From Sphingopyxis sp. OPL5 (GTDB taxonomy: Bacteria; Pseudomonadota; Alphaproteobacteria; Sphingomonadales; Sphingomonadaceae): 64,000 nucleotides of DNA. Below the pieces are notes generated by a model. The model was given only the letters and a program-made list of their open reading frames with translations. It made no database searches and was not told the origin of the DNA. Positions 9,332-16,346 of the stretch are shown here, piece after piece; within the stretch, counting starts at the first letter, position 1; each line of letters begins with the position of its first letter. The position numbers and the translations under genes were made by a program. The DNA lies in NCBI RefSeq assembly GCF_003797775.2, contig NZ_CP060725.1, positions 3,094,001 to 3,158,000 on the forward strand. The letters run 5' to 3'.

Positions 9332-10581
9332 GCGTCGCCGCCTTCGGCCGGGGGTCCGCCGCCGACCTCGCCCGCCTTCCATGCGGCCCAGCTTTCGTCG
9401 CTGTAGGCGGCGGCATATTCGCGTTCGAGCTGCCGGATGTCGCGCTCGACCCGGCGGCGGGTGGCGTCGCGGTCCTTGAGGGTGGTGCCGCCCCGCATAT
9501 GGTCCGCTTTCGGAATGCCATAGGGGCGGTCGAGCACGGGCGGGCGCGCGGCCTGCCAGGCCTCGGCGCGTTCGCGGACCGTGTGGGCGACGGGGCGCAT
9601 GTCGCCGCGGGTGATCGTGCCGTCGAGAAGGTTGCTTTCGCCATAGGCGCCCTCGACGATATGGTCGCCATAGTGGCCGAACCAGATTTCGTCGGTCTGG
9701 CCCTTGCTGCCGTCGGGGTCTTCGGCGGGCGGGTGCCATTCGACGTGCGACAGGTCGCCGCCTTCCTCCGCCTCCCAGTCGATATTGCCCGCGCCGGCGG
9801 CGAGCGGGACGATCATGTCGGGGTGGTGCATGTGCCACTCATGCTTTTGCGGGTGGAGGAAGGCGTCGGCCTTTTGCACCGCGTCCCAATCGGTGCCGGG
9901 GCCGGTGAGCATGTCCCACGCGGCGCGCTTGACCGGGTCGTGCGAAATGCGGCGCTGATAGGCGGTGCGGATGGTGCGCAGGCGATCGTCGAGGTCGGTC
10001 TCCTGCCGGTTCTGGTTGCCGTTGTTTTCCTGGATCCGCGCCTGACGCTCGGCCTCCCACTCGGCGCGCCACTTGTCGCGCAGGCGGCGGATGCTGTGCG
10101 GGACCGCGGTGTCGGGGCCGTCGACGGGGTTGAGGTTGGCGCCGAAACCCTCGGGAAAGCGGCTCGCGGCGATATGCTGCATCGCGCGGATGTTGGGACG
10201 ACGGCGTTCGAGGATGACGCGGCCCTCCTTCGACAGCGTTTCGGGGACGCCATAGATGGCATATTCCATGAGCAGGTCGGCGACGCGGCGCGCGCCCGTA
10301 TCGACCGCGCGGTCCCACGCCGCGGCAAAGCTGTCGGCGCCGTCGCGCTTGCGCAGCTGGTAGAGCGCCGAACTGCTGTGGCCGATCGCCTTCGCGGCCA
10401 TGCTGACCGCGCCGGTCGCGGCGAGCCGGGCGATGAAGATCCGCTGTTTCTGGGCGTTGATGCCGGTCCAGGGTTTGCCGTGACGCGCGACGGGGGTGAA
10501 GGCGAGCTCTTCGGGCAAGTCTTCGTCGTCGAACATGGCGGCGGGATCGGCGGGGAGCGGCGGGAGGATTTCCTGTGTCAT
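9328..10581 (-). CDS. Helix-turn-helix protein, terminase-small-subunit-like
   Basis: A 417-aa protein. After an acidic start (FDDEDLPEELAFTPVARHG), residues 38-75 read as a helix-turn-helix: FIARLAATGAVSMAAKAIGH, then SSSALYQLRKR. This resembles the DNA-binding part of phage small terminases and related regulators. The remainder is rich in Trp, Arg and His with charged helices (DKWRAEWEAERQARIQEN) and has no recognisable catalytic motif. I chose the ATG at 10581, beginning MTQEILPPLP; an upstream Met at 10626 lies in the AT-rich promoter. No other phage gene is present. It is coupled to the small gene at 9005, and a 7+7 inverted repeat lies just upstream. Confidence 0.7.
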   Translation of the reverse strand: MTQEILPPLPADPAAMFDDEDLPEELAFTPVARHGKPWTGINAQKQRIFIARLAATGAVSMAAKAIGHSSSALYQLRKRDGADSFAAAWDRAVDTGARRVADLLMEYAIYGVPETLSKEGRVILERRRPNIRAMQHIAASRFPEGFGANLNPVDGPDTAVPHSIRRLRDKWRAEWEAERQARIQENNGNQNRQETDLDDRLRTIRTAYQRRISHDPVKRAAWDMLTGPGTDWDAVQKADAFLHPQKHEWHMHHPDMIVPLAAGAGNIDWEAEEGGDLSHVEWHPPAEDPDGSKGQTDEIWFGHYGDHIVEGAYGESNLLDGTITRGDMRPVAHTVRERAEAWQAARPPVLDRPYGIPKADHMRGGTTLKDRDATRRRVERDIRQLEREYAAAYSDESWAAWKAGEVGGGPPAEGGDA

Positions 10582-10598
10582 CGGTGAGACTCGCTTTC

Positions 10599-10624
10599 GG
10601 TTCGTGTGATTCGCATAACGAACC
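10599..10624. promoter_or_regulatory. Inverted repeat upstream of the HTH gene
   Basis: GGTTCGT at 10599-10605 and ACGAACC at 10618-10624 form perfect 7-bp arms with 12 bp between them. The dyad starts 18 bp upstream of the HTH gene's ATG, inside the AT-rich divergent gap (10582-10749). It could be an autoregulatory operator, but that is inference from position only. Confidence 0.4.
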
Positions 10625-10749
10625 ATATAGGAATAAAATAGGAAAGCGTTTTTTCCGTTTCGGCGTGCGGGGCGGGGGAACGGGGCGGCGATTGCCAGCG
10701 GGGGCGGCGCGGCCTAGGTTGGCAGACAGGCGCGGCAGCGGAGACGGCG

Positions 10750-11361
10750 ATGGCACAGGGACAGCGGCAGGCACTGACCGACATCGTCGTGCACAGCCGG
10801 CTGAACGACGGCACCGCGGTGTGCCTGCGCACGATCACCCCCGACGACGCGCCGTTACTGCGCGCCGGGATCGCGACGCTGTCGGCGGAGTCGCGCTATC
10901 TGCGGTTTTTCTCGCCGGCGGCGGTGTTGCCCGAGCCGGTGATCGAGCGGCTGGTCGATGTCGACGGGCACGACCATATCGGCTGGGGCGCGATCTGTAC
11001 CGAGTGCGCGGGCGAGCCGGCGATCGGCGCGGTGCATGCGGTGCGCGACCGCCACGACGGGCCGGTGGGCGAATATTCGGTCGCGGTGGCCGACGCGTTC
11101 CAGGGGCAGGGGCTGGGGCGGATGCTGACCGCGGCGCTGCTGATCGATTGCCGCGCGGAGGGGCTGGAGGCGCTCGACCTGCATGTGCTGTCGGAGAATG
11201 GCGCGGCGCGGCATCTGGTCAAATCGCTGGGCGCGACGTGGAAGGGCGAGAGCGCGGGGGTCGCCGACTATCGGCTCGACGTCGCGGCGGCGCTGGCGGC
11301 GCTGCGCTCCGACGGTGCGGCGCAGGGGGTGCAGGATGTGTTCGCGCAGCTCGCGGGTTAA
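10750..11361 (+). CDS. GNAT-family N-acetyltransferase
   Basis: A 203-aa acyltransferase of the GNAT fold. The core strand EYSVAVADAFQGQGLGRML holds the acetyl-CoA loop (QGQGLG at about 118-123), followed by DLHVLSENGAARHLVKSLGA, the usual beta-5/alpha-4 segment. The N-terminus (VCLRTITPDDAPLLRAGI, then SRYLRFF) resembles the family attached to or near acyl-CoA synthetases. The acceptor is unknown. It lies 10 bp upstream of the hydrolase gene and so probably heads the hydrolase/kynureninase unit. Start ATG at 10750; the first visible ribosome-site candidate is GCGGAGACGGCG just upstream. Confidence 0.85.
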   Translation: MAQGQRQALTDIVVHSRLNDGTAVCLRTITPDDAPLLRAGIATLSAESRYLRFFSPAAVLPEPVIERLVDVDGHDHIGWGAICTECAGEPAIGAVHAVRDRHDGPVGEYSVAVADAFQGQGLGRMLTAALLIDCRAEGLEALDLHVLSENGAARHLVKSLGATWKGESAGVADYRLDVAAALAALRSDGAAQGVQDVFAQLAG

Positions 11362-11371
11362 GGGGGTGACG

Positions 11372-12280
11372 ATGCGGATGACCGCGATGGCGATGCTGAC
11401 GGCGGCGCTGGTCGGCTGCTCGGCGCCCGCGGCGACGGAAGAGGGCGCGGCGATGCAGAAACCGATCATGGGGTGGGGCGATTTGCTGAACCGGCCGCAG
11501 CCGAAGCCCGACGCGAGCTTGTCCTATGGCACGGACGCGTTGCAGGTCGTCGATGTCTGGGTGCCGACGGGGGAGGGGCCGTTTCCGGCGGTGATCATGC
11601 TCCATGGCGGGTGCTGGCAGACCGCGGTCGCGGAGCGCGACATCATGAACTGGATCGCCGACGACCTGCGGTTGCACGGCGTCGGGGTGTGGAACATCGA
11701 ATATCGCGGCGTTGATCGCGGCGGCGGCTATCCGGGGACCTATCAGGATGTCGGCGCGGCGGCGGATCTGTTCGCGCGCGCGGGGGCGAAATATCGGCTG
11801 AAGACCGACGCGCCGCGGATCGCGATCGGGCATAGCGCGGGCGGGCACCTGGCGCTGTGGCTGGCGCGGCGGCCGGGGTTGGCGGCGGACGATGCGCTGC
11901 GCGGGGCCGACCCGATCCGAATCGACGTCGCGATCAGCCAGGGCGGACTGCCCGACCTGCGCGCGGGCGCGGCGAGCCGCGGCCATGGGTGCGGGGCCGA
12001 GGCGCCGGCGGCGATGGCGCGGGGGGAGTATGTGCGGACCTCGCCGCCCGAAATGCCGGTGGGCGACGCGGTGGAGATGCAGTTCAACAACGACCGCGAC
12101 CCGATCACCCCGCCCGCGACCGGGGCGGCCTATATCGCGGCGATGGCGAAGCGCGGGCGGACGGTGACGATGGCGGTGACCCCGGGCGAAGGGCATGTCG
12201 AACTGATCGCGCCCGACAGCGTCAGCTGGGGCAAGCAGCGCGCGGCGATCCTGCAGGCGCTGGGGATGGCGGCGCCATGA
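11372..12280 (+). CDS. Alpha/beta hydrolase next to kynureninase, possible formamidase
   Basis: A 302-aa esterase-fold enzyme. The HGGCW oxyanion motif is near residue 79, the nucleophile elbow GHSAGGH near 156, the acid in NNDRDP near 240 and the catalytic His in PGEGHVEL near 273. HGGxW and GHSAGGH are also the signatures of bacterial kynurenine formamidase-like hydrolases. Its stop overlaps the kynureninase start by 4 bp, so an N-formylkynurenine role is likely but unproven. Oddly, it begins like a lipoprotein: MRMTAMAMLTAALVGC with Cys16 in a lipobox. That is unexpected for a cytoplasmic pathway. AGGGGGTGAC at 11361 is a strong ribosome site for the ATG at 11372. Confidence 0.85.
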   Translation: MRMTAMAMLTAALVGCSAPAATEEGAAMQKPIMGWGDLLNRPQPKPDASLSYGTDALQVVDVWVPTGEGPFPAVIMLHGGCWQTAVAERDIMNWIADDLRLHGVGVWNIEYRGVDRGGGYPGTYQDVGAAADLFARAGAKYRLKTDAPRIAIGHSAGGHLALWLARRPGLAADDALRGADPIRIDVAISQGGLPDLRAGAASRGHGCGAEAPAAMARGEYVRTSPPEMPVGDAVEMQFNNDRDPITPPATGAAYIAAMAKRGRTVTMAVTPGEGHVELIAPDSVSWGKQRAAILQALGMAAP

Positions 12281-13506
12281 CGACGCTGGACGAGGCGCGG
12301 GCGATGGACGCGGGCGATGCGCTGGCGCCGCTGCGCGCGCGCTTCGCGGCGCCCGAAGGGCTGATCTATCTCGACGGCAATTCGCTGGGCATGCTGCCGG
12401 CGGACAGCGTCGCGGCGAGCGCCGACATGGTGACGCGGCAATGGGGCGAGCGGCTGATCCGCAGCTGGAACGAGGGGTGGATCGACGCGCCGGCGCGGAT
12501 CGGCGGGCTGATCGCGCCGCTGATCGGCGCCGCGACCGACGAGGTGATCGCGTGCGATTCGACGAGCGTGAACCTGTTCAAGCTGATCGTCGCGGGCCTG
12601 CGCGAAGCGGGGCGCCGCGATCCGAAACGGCGGGTGGTGGTGAGCGAGGCGGGCAATTTCCCGACCGACCTGCATATCGCGGCGGGCGCGGTCGGCTGCG
12701 TCGCGGGCGCCGAATTGCGCGTCGTGCCGCGCGACGGGGTGGCAGAGGCGCTGGGCGACGACACCGCGCTGCTGCTGCTCACCCACGTCCATTACAAGAG
12801 CGGCGCGCGCTTCGACATGGCGGCGTGGACCGCGCGGGCGCAGGCGGCGGGGGCGCTGATGTTGTGGGATCTCAGCCACAGCGCCGGGGCGGTGGCGGTC
12901 GACCTGAACGGCGCGGGTGCCGATCTGGCGGTCGGTTGCGGCTATAAATATCTGAACGGCGGGCCGGGGGCGCCGGCGTTCCTGTTCGTCACGGCGCGCT
13001 GGCAGGCGGAACTGGCCAATCCGCTGTCGGGATGGATGGGGCATGCCGCGCCCTTTGGTTTCGCCGACGGTTATGTGCCCGCCGACGGGATCGAGCGCTG
13101 GCTGACCGGAACGCCGCCGATGCTGGCGATGGGCGCGCTCGAGGCCGGGCTGCGGCTGTGGCAGGGCGCCGATCTGACGGCGGTCGAGGCGAAGTCGGCG
13201 GCGCTGTTCGATATTCTGCTCGCGGCGGGGACGCGGGCGGGGCTCGAATGCGTCACGCCGCGCGACCCCGCAGCGCGCGGCAGCCATATCAGTTTCCGCC
13301 ATCCCGAGGCCCATGCCATCGTCCAGGCGCTGATCGCGCGCGATATAGTCGGCGATTTCCGTGCGCCCGACGTCGCGCGATTCGGGCTGACGCCGCTGAC
13401 GCTGAGCCATGAGGCGGTGTGGCGCGCCGGCGAGGCGCTGGTCGATGTCATCGCGACGGGCGCGTGGGACCGGGCGGAATATCGGGCGCGGGCGGCGGTG
13501 ACGTGA
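12277..13506 (+). CDS. kynU: Kynureninase
   Basis: A 409-aa PLP enzyme that cleaves kynurenine (or 3-hydroxykynurenine) to anthranilate and alanine in tryptophan breakdown. Diagnostic features are IYLDGNSLGMLP near 28, the phosphate-binding CDSTSVNLFK near 92, WDLSHSAGA near 198, and the Schiff-base lysine in VGCGYKYLNGGPG near 225. Length is normal (about 410). Start ATG at 12277 overlaps the hydrolase stop (ATGA). Tryptophan 2,3-dioxygenase is not in the window, so the pathway is only partly clustered here. Confidence 0.96.
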   Translation: MTTLDEARAMDAGDALAPLRARFAAPEGLIYLDGNSLGMLPADSVAASADMVTRQWGERLIRSWNEGWIDAPARIGGLIAPLIGAATDEVIACDSTSVNLFKLIVAGLREAGRRDPKRRVVVSEAGNFPTDLHIAAGAVGCVAGAELRVVPRDGVAEALGDDTALLLLTHVHYKSGARFDMAAWTARAQAAGALMLWDLSHSAGAVAVDLNGAGADLAVGCGYKYLNGGPGAPAFLFVTARWQAELANPLSGWMGHAAPFGFADGYVPADGIERWLTGTPPMLAMGALEAGLRLWQGADLTAVEAKSAALFDILLAAGTRAGLECVTPRDPAARGSHISFRHPEAHAIVQALIARDIVGDFRAPDVARFGLTPLTLSHEAVWRAGEALVDVIATGAWDRAEYRARAAVT

Positions 13507-13517
13507 TGGAGGCTAGT

Positions 13518-13557
13518 CCCTCCCGCCGCCGCGGGTCGCAAGACGGCGGCGGGAGGG
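13518..13557 (+). terminator. Strong hairpin after kynU
   Basis: Perfect 14-bp arms, CCCTCCCGCCGCCG (13518-13531) and its complement (13544-13557), enclose a 12-base loop. The hairpin starts 11 bp after the kynU stop. There is no U tract, so it may act as a stabilising 3' hairpin or a factor-assisted terminator. Confidence 0.6.
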
Positions 13558-13679
13558 TGTAGCGGTGGCCGGTCGGGCGGTGCCCCCGTCCACATGACCC
13601 GTTTAGCCGGCGCGGAGGCACGGCGCGGTGACGCGCGTCACAGGTCCGGACATTGTCCGAAAAAATCGCGCACACGACA

Positions 13680-13708
13680 AAGGGCGCCGGAATCGATCCG
13701 GCGCCCTT
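13680..13708. terminator. Hairpin downstream of the 13738 lipoprotein gene
   Basis: AAGGGCGCCGG (13680-13690) pairs with CCGGCGCCCTT (13698-13708) around AATCGAT. On the minus strand it follows the 91-aa lipoprotein gene by 30 bp and is trailed by only a short T run. Confidence 0.6.
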
Positions 13709-13737
13709 CACCCTGCCCTTTAGGGGAGGCAGCCCTG

Positions 13738-14013
13738 TTATTTCTTTTCGGGCGTCGCGCCGGGCACTTCCGACGGGGCGATTTCGCCGTTGTCGTCCAT
13801 GGCGTTCGCCTTTTCTTCGCCCGCCGCTTCGACCGCGTCGGCCTTGGCTTCGGTCGCTTCCTTCGCGGCGCCTTCGGGCATCGCGTCGGCTTGGGCGTCG
13901 ATCGCGTCGGCCTTGGCTTCGGCCTGGTCTTCGACCTTGTCGGCGGCCGGGCTCTGGCAGGCGCCGAGCGCGAGGGCCGAGGTGGCGGCGAGGGTAATGA
14001 GGATCTTACGCAT
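13738..14013 (-). CDS. Small acidic Ala-rich lipoprotein
   Basis: A 91-aa protein with type II signal MRKILITLAATSALALGACQ (lipobox ALGAC, Cys19). The mature part is a low-complexity, highly charged helix (KVEDQAEAKADAIDAQADAM, then EATEAKADAVEAAGEEKANAM) with a heptad-like repeat of Ala, Glu and Lys. This resembles small envelope-anchored Ala-rich coils of sphingomonads. The partner is unknown. I chose the Met at 14013 since the signal peptide starts there; the frame stays open upstream without a sensible leader. The gene at 24417 has a similar start (MRKVLIILSAGTALF). Confidence 0.75.
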   Translation of the reverse strand: MRKILITLAATSALALGACQSPAADKVEDQAEAKADAIDAQADAMPEGAAKEATEAKADAVEAAGEEKANAMDDNGEIAPSEVPGATPEKK

Positions 14014-14437
14014 AGTCGGTGACTCCCGTGGTTGACTTGGGGGCTTAACGCCGGGTGAACGAGAGGGTTGCAAAGAAAATGTCAAATAGCGGGAATCGCA
14101 TGGATTTCCGTCGCAATTTGAGGAAGGGCTCCGCCAGCATGGGACGAACCAGGCGTGGGGTTGGCGATACGGATCGTCCCGGCGCCGGCCAAAAGGCGCG
14201 ATGGTGCGATCTCACCTTCAGGTGGACGGAGCGCCGCGCGCGCAACCCGGCGACGAGGCCTGCGTAGTGTCGGCAACCCCGTCTTCTGAACCCGCTCGTC
14301 TCACGGCGATTCAGGAGACGGGGCCACCGTGCGGCGTCGGCGGCGTCTGTCGTTTCCCCGATACCGCGCGTTGTGGGGGCTTTATCCACACCGGTCGCGC
14401 GACGTCCCGGATCACATGCGTCGATCTGCCCGCTCGT
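14014..14437. other. 424-bp gap without a supported gene
   Basis: This stretch between the lipoprotein start and the ohrR stop contains the lipoprotein promoter region on its left. The rest is GC-rich text with short Arg-rich frames lacking ribosome sites. A weak inverted repeat (CGTCTC ... GAGACG) lies near 14302-14325. I see no tRNA or other structured RNA. Confidence 0.5.
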
Positions 14438-14905
14438 TCACTCCTTTGCCTCCGCGCGGGTCGCGCGGACCAGATTGTCGCGGAGCCTGATCACCGATTG
14501 CTGCACGGCGCGGAAATCGTCGCCGAGGCCGGTGGCGGCGAACAGCGCGGCGGAGCCGGGGTCCCGGTCGACCAGCGTGCGGCCGGCGGCGGTGAGGCTG
14601 AGCCGGACCTGACGTTCGTCCTCTGGGTCGCGGCGGCGGCGGATATATCCCGCCGACTCGAGCTTCTTGAGCAGCGGCGTGAGCGTGTTCGATTCGAGAA
14701 ATAATTTCTCGCCGAGCGCGCCGACGGTCTGCTCGTCGCCGTCGCCGAGTGCGACGAGCGCGATATATTGGGTGTAGGTCAGCCCCAGTTCGTCGAGGAT
14801 CGGTTTATAGGCGCGGCCGAAGGCGAGGTTCGCCGAATAGACGGCGAAGCACAGGAAATCAGCAAGTCCCGCTGCTTTGGCGGGGAATTTTTCGGTGGCG
14901 GTCAT
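14438..14905 (-). CDS. ohrR: OhrR, organic-peroxide-sensing MarR repressor
   Basis: A 155-aa MarR-family winged-helix regulator. DFLCFAVYSANLAF at 16-29 holds the single conserved peroxide-sensing cysteine (Cys19) of OhrR. The wing and recognition helix are EKLFLESNTLTPLLKKLESA, then RRRDPEDERQVRLSLT. There is no second cysteine, so this is a one-Cys type that needs a small thiol on oxidation. It is divergent from ohr, its usual target. Start ATG at 14905 (MTATEKF); a Met four codons earlier is possible. OhrR normally represses ohr until organic hydroperoxide oxidises the cysteine. Confidence 0.93.
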   Translation of the reverse strand: MTATEKFPAKAAGLADFLCFAVYSANLAFGRAYKPILDELGLTYTQYIALVALGDGDEQTVGALGEKLFLESNTLTPLLKKLESAGYIRRRRDPEDERQVRLSLTAAGRTLVDRDPGSAALFAATGLGDDFRAVQQSVIRLRDNLVRATRAEAKE

Positions 14906-14942
14906 GGCAGTCTCCACGGTGGGTGCGTGCGCCTATATAGAT

Positions 14943-14961
14943 CGTATGCGATTAAATCGGA
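14943..14961. promoter_or_regulatory. OhrR-like site, copy 1
   Basis: The segment CGTATGCGATTAAATCGGA has the same layout as the core of the larger dyad 58 bp to the right (CGTATCCGATCTAATCGGA). Both fit an imperfect AT-centred palindrome of the OhrR type. Copy 1 lies about 40 bp upstream of the ohrR start, consistent with autorepression. Confidence 0.5.
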
Positions 14962-14967
14962 AGGGGG

Positions 14968-14996
14968 TTGACATCGGATATCGAGGCATCTATTTG
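14968..14996 (+). promoter_or_regulatory. ohr promoter
   Basis: TTGACA (14968-14973), a 17-bp spacer and TATTTG (14991-14996) form a good sigma-70-like promoter for ohr. The left arm of the long dyad overlaps the spacer and -10, so a bound repressor would block it. Confidence 0.55.
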
Positions 14997-15039
14997 CATC
15001 GTATCCGATCTAATCGGACACGATGCAAATAGATGCCTC
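14983..15039. promoter_or_regulatory. 57-bp near-perfect dyad in the ohrR-ohr gap, OhrR-like site copy 2
   Basis: Arms of 27 bp (14983-15009 and 15013-15039) match with one mismatch around a 3-bp centre. The middle (CGTATCCGATCTAATCGGAC) looks like the OhrR operator. The outer arms (GAGGCATCTATTTGCAT and complement) extend far beyond a normal operator. If transcribed from the predicted promoter, the right part lies in the ohr 5' leader, ending 21 bp before the ATG. Confidence 0.7.
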
Positions 15040-15059
15040 TCTTCGAAAAGGAAACCACC

Positions 15060-15455
15060 ATGACCGATAAAATCCTGTTCAGCGGATCCACCCACACCGT
15101 CGGCGGCGCCGAAGGCTATGCACGCAGCGCCGATGGCAGCTTCGAGATCGAGCTGCCCGAACCGCACCCGGCGGCCGAGAATCTGTTCGCCGCCGCCTGG
15201 TCGGCGTGCTTCCTCGGCGCGGTCGGACTGGTCGCCGGCCAGCGCAAGATCGCGTTGCCCGAAACCCCCTCGGTCGATGCGACGATCGACCTGCTCCACC
15301 GTGGTGGCGGTTTTGAACTGCGCGCGCGGCTGGACGTCGCCGTTCCCGGGATCGACCGCGAAGTGGCGCGCGAACTGATCGAAGCCGCGCACAAGGTCTG
15401 CCCCTATTCGAAGGCGATCGCGGGCAATATCGAGGTCGAGCTCAACCTCGCCTGA
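15060..15455 (+). CDS. ohr: Ohr, organic hydroperoxide reductase
   Basis: A 131-aa Ohr/OsmC-fold thiol peroxidase that reduces organic hydroperoxides in the cytoplasm. The redox pair is Cys50 in AAAWSACFLGA and Cys114 in AHKVCPYSKA, the standard positions. The N-terminal SGSTHTVGGAEGYARSADG and C-terminal GNIEVELNL are typical. I chose the ATG at 15060 (MTDKILFSG) with GAAAAGGAAACC upstream. An earlier Met at 15033 lies inside the right arm of the dyad. It is regulated by the divergent ohrR gene. Confidence 0.96.
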   Translation: MTDKILFSGSTHTVGGAEGYARSADGSFEIELPEPHPAAENLFAAAWSACFLGAVGLVAGQRKIALPETPSVDATIDLLHRGGGFELRARLDVAVPGIDREVARELIEAAHKVCPYSKAIAGNIEVELNLA

Positions 15456-15483
15456 GATCATCCGCCCGTCATCGACGGACAAA

Positions 15484-15510
15484 AAAAGGGCGCCCCGCGG
15501 GCGCCCTTTT
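15484..15510. terminator. Bidirectional terminator between ohr and sciP
   Basis: AAAAGGGCGCCC and GGGCGCCCTTTT pair around CGC (loop 15496-15498). A-rich sequence lies to the left and T-rich to the right, so it can end both ohr (plus) and sciP (minus) transcripts. Confidence 0.85.
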
Positions 15511-15531
15511 CCCTTTTTTTTGCTCGCGCGA

Positions 15532-15837
15532 TCAGAAGCGCTGCTGGCGCTCATAGAGGTCGCGATAGTGCTGGATTCGCGTGACGCGCAGGCCCGGCAT
15601 GCCGCTGCGATCGATCGAGCGCTGCCAGCTCGCGAATTCCTCGAGCGTCAGCGAATAGCGTTCGCACACCTCGTCGACGGTCAGCAGGCCGCCGTTAACG
15701 GCCGCGACGACCTCGGCCTTGCGACGCACGACCCAGCGAGTCGTGTTCGGCGGCGGCAGCGAATCGATCGTCAGGGGCTCCCCGAGGGGGCCAATGACTT
15801 GAGCCGGACGGATTTTCTGATTTTCGATCATTGTCAT
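15532..15837 (-). CDS. sciP: SciP-like CtrA inhibitor (DUF1153)
   Basis: A 101-aa small DNA-binding protein. VIGPLGEPLTIDSLPPPNTT (14-33), then RWVVRRKAEVVAAVNGG and LLTVDEVCERYSLTLEEFAS, is the DUF1153 signature with its helix-turn-helix, as in Caulobacter SciP. That protein blocks CtrA-dependent transcription in the cell cycle. The tail SIDRSGMPGLRVTRIQHYR is also conserved. The ATG at 15837 overlaps the stop of the preceding gene (ATGA), which decides this start over the Met at 15831. A CtrA-like site lies upstream of the pair. Confidence 0.9.
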   Translation of the reverse strand: MTMIENQKIRPAQVIGPLGEPLTIDSLPPPNTTRWVVRRKAEVVAAVNGGLLTVDEVCERYSLTLEEFASWQRSIDRSGMPGLRVTRIQHYRDLYERQQRF

Positions 15838-16214
15838 TCCATTTTTTCGCCGTCGGACAGGGGGGCATCCGACGCGAGCATGTCTACTGTGGAGGAGTTC
15901 AACATCGGCTGAAATCCTCTGGTAAACAGGCTGTTCACAGTTTCCGGCAGAACGGTCACTTCTTCCGACAGGTCGAAAAAGCGTGCCGGCCGCGGCCCGA
16001 ACGCCCATGATCCCGCCATCGTTCCACACAGCATCGCCCGCCGCGCCGACGAGAGGTCGGCGCGACCGTCGCGTGCCGTCCGCTCATGCAGCAGACCGGT
16101 GGTCGGCAGCATCGCCTGACGCGCGGCGGAGACGGCCAGGATGATATCGAAGCCGGGCTTCGACAGGCTGGCCGCACCGGCAAGGCGCGGAAGGTCGGAC
16201 GGGGCGAGGTTCAT
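15834..16214 (-). CDS. Unknown 126-aa protein coupled to sciP
   Basis: A soluble 126-aa protein starting MNLAPSDLPRLAGAASLSKP. It has no signal, no membrane segment and no motif I can name. The middle is helical (FDIILAVSAARQAMLPTTGL) and the end is acidic and rich in Ser, Asp and Met. Its stop overlaps the sciP start, so the two are expressed together. A role in cell-cycle or motility control is a guess from this linkage only. GGAGGT lies 11-16 bases upstream of the ATG at 16214. Confidence 0.65.
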   Translation of the reverse strand: MNLAPSDLPRLAGAASLSKPGFDIILAVSAARQAMLPTTGLLHERTARDGRADLSSARRAMLCGTMAGSWAFGPRPARFFDLSEEVTVLPETVNSLFTRGFQPMLNSSTVDMLASDAPLSDGEKME

Positions 16215-16270
16215 GAGGCCGGTCTACCTCCGACCGCCTAAGGTCCCGTAAATGCCCGTTTCATCCCTCG

Positions 16271-16285
16271 TTAGCGAAGCTTAAC
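16271..16285. promoter_or_regulatory. Possible CtrA site upstream of the sciP pair
   Basis: TTAGCGAAGCTTAAC reads as two TTAA-like halves six bases apart, close to the alphaproteobacterial CtrA pattern (TTAA-N6/7-TTAAC) with one mismatch. It lies 57 bp upstream of the first gene of the sciP unit and about 60 bp upstream of mnmA. Confidence 0.35.
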
Positions 16286-16346
16286 CCGCGTCAATATCTT
16301 GACAGGTGGCGCGGAAAAGCTGGTATTTTCGGCGCATCGTCCCTAG

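Noticed and set aside
9499..10587. 362-aa plus-strand frame over the HTH gene
   Set aside because: Low-complexity Val/Gly/Ala/Asp translation typical of an antisense shadow; the minus-strand frame has the HTH and the ATGA-coupled partner.
12130..13410. 426-aa minus-strand frame across kynU
   Set aside because: Shadow of kynureninase; Arg/Gln-rich text without any motif or ribosome site.
14055..14267. 70-aa plus-strand frame in the ohrR-lipoprotein gap
   Set aside because: GTG start without a ribosome site and Arg-rich random-like composition.
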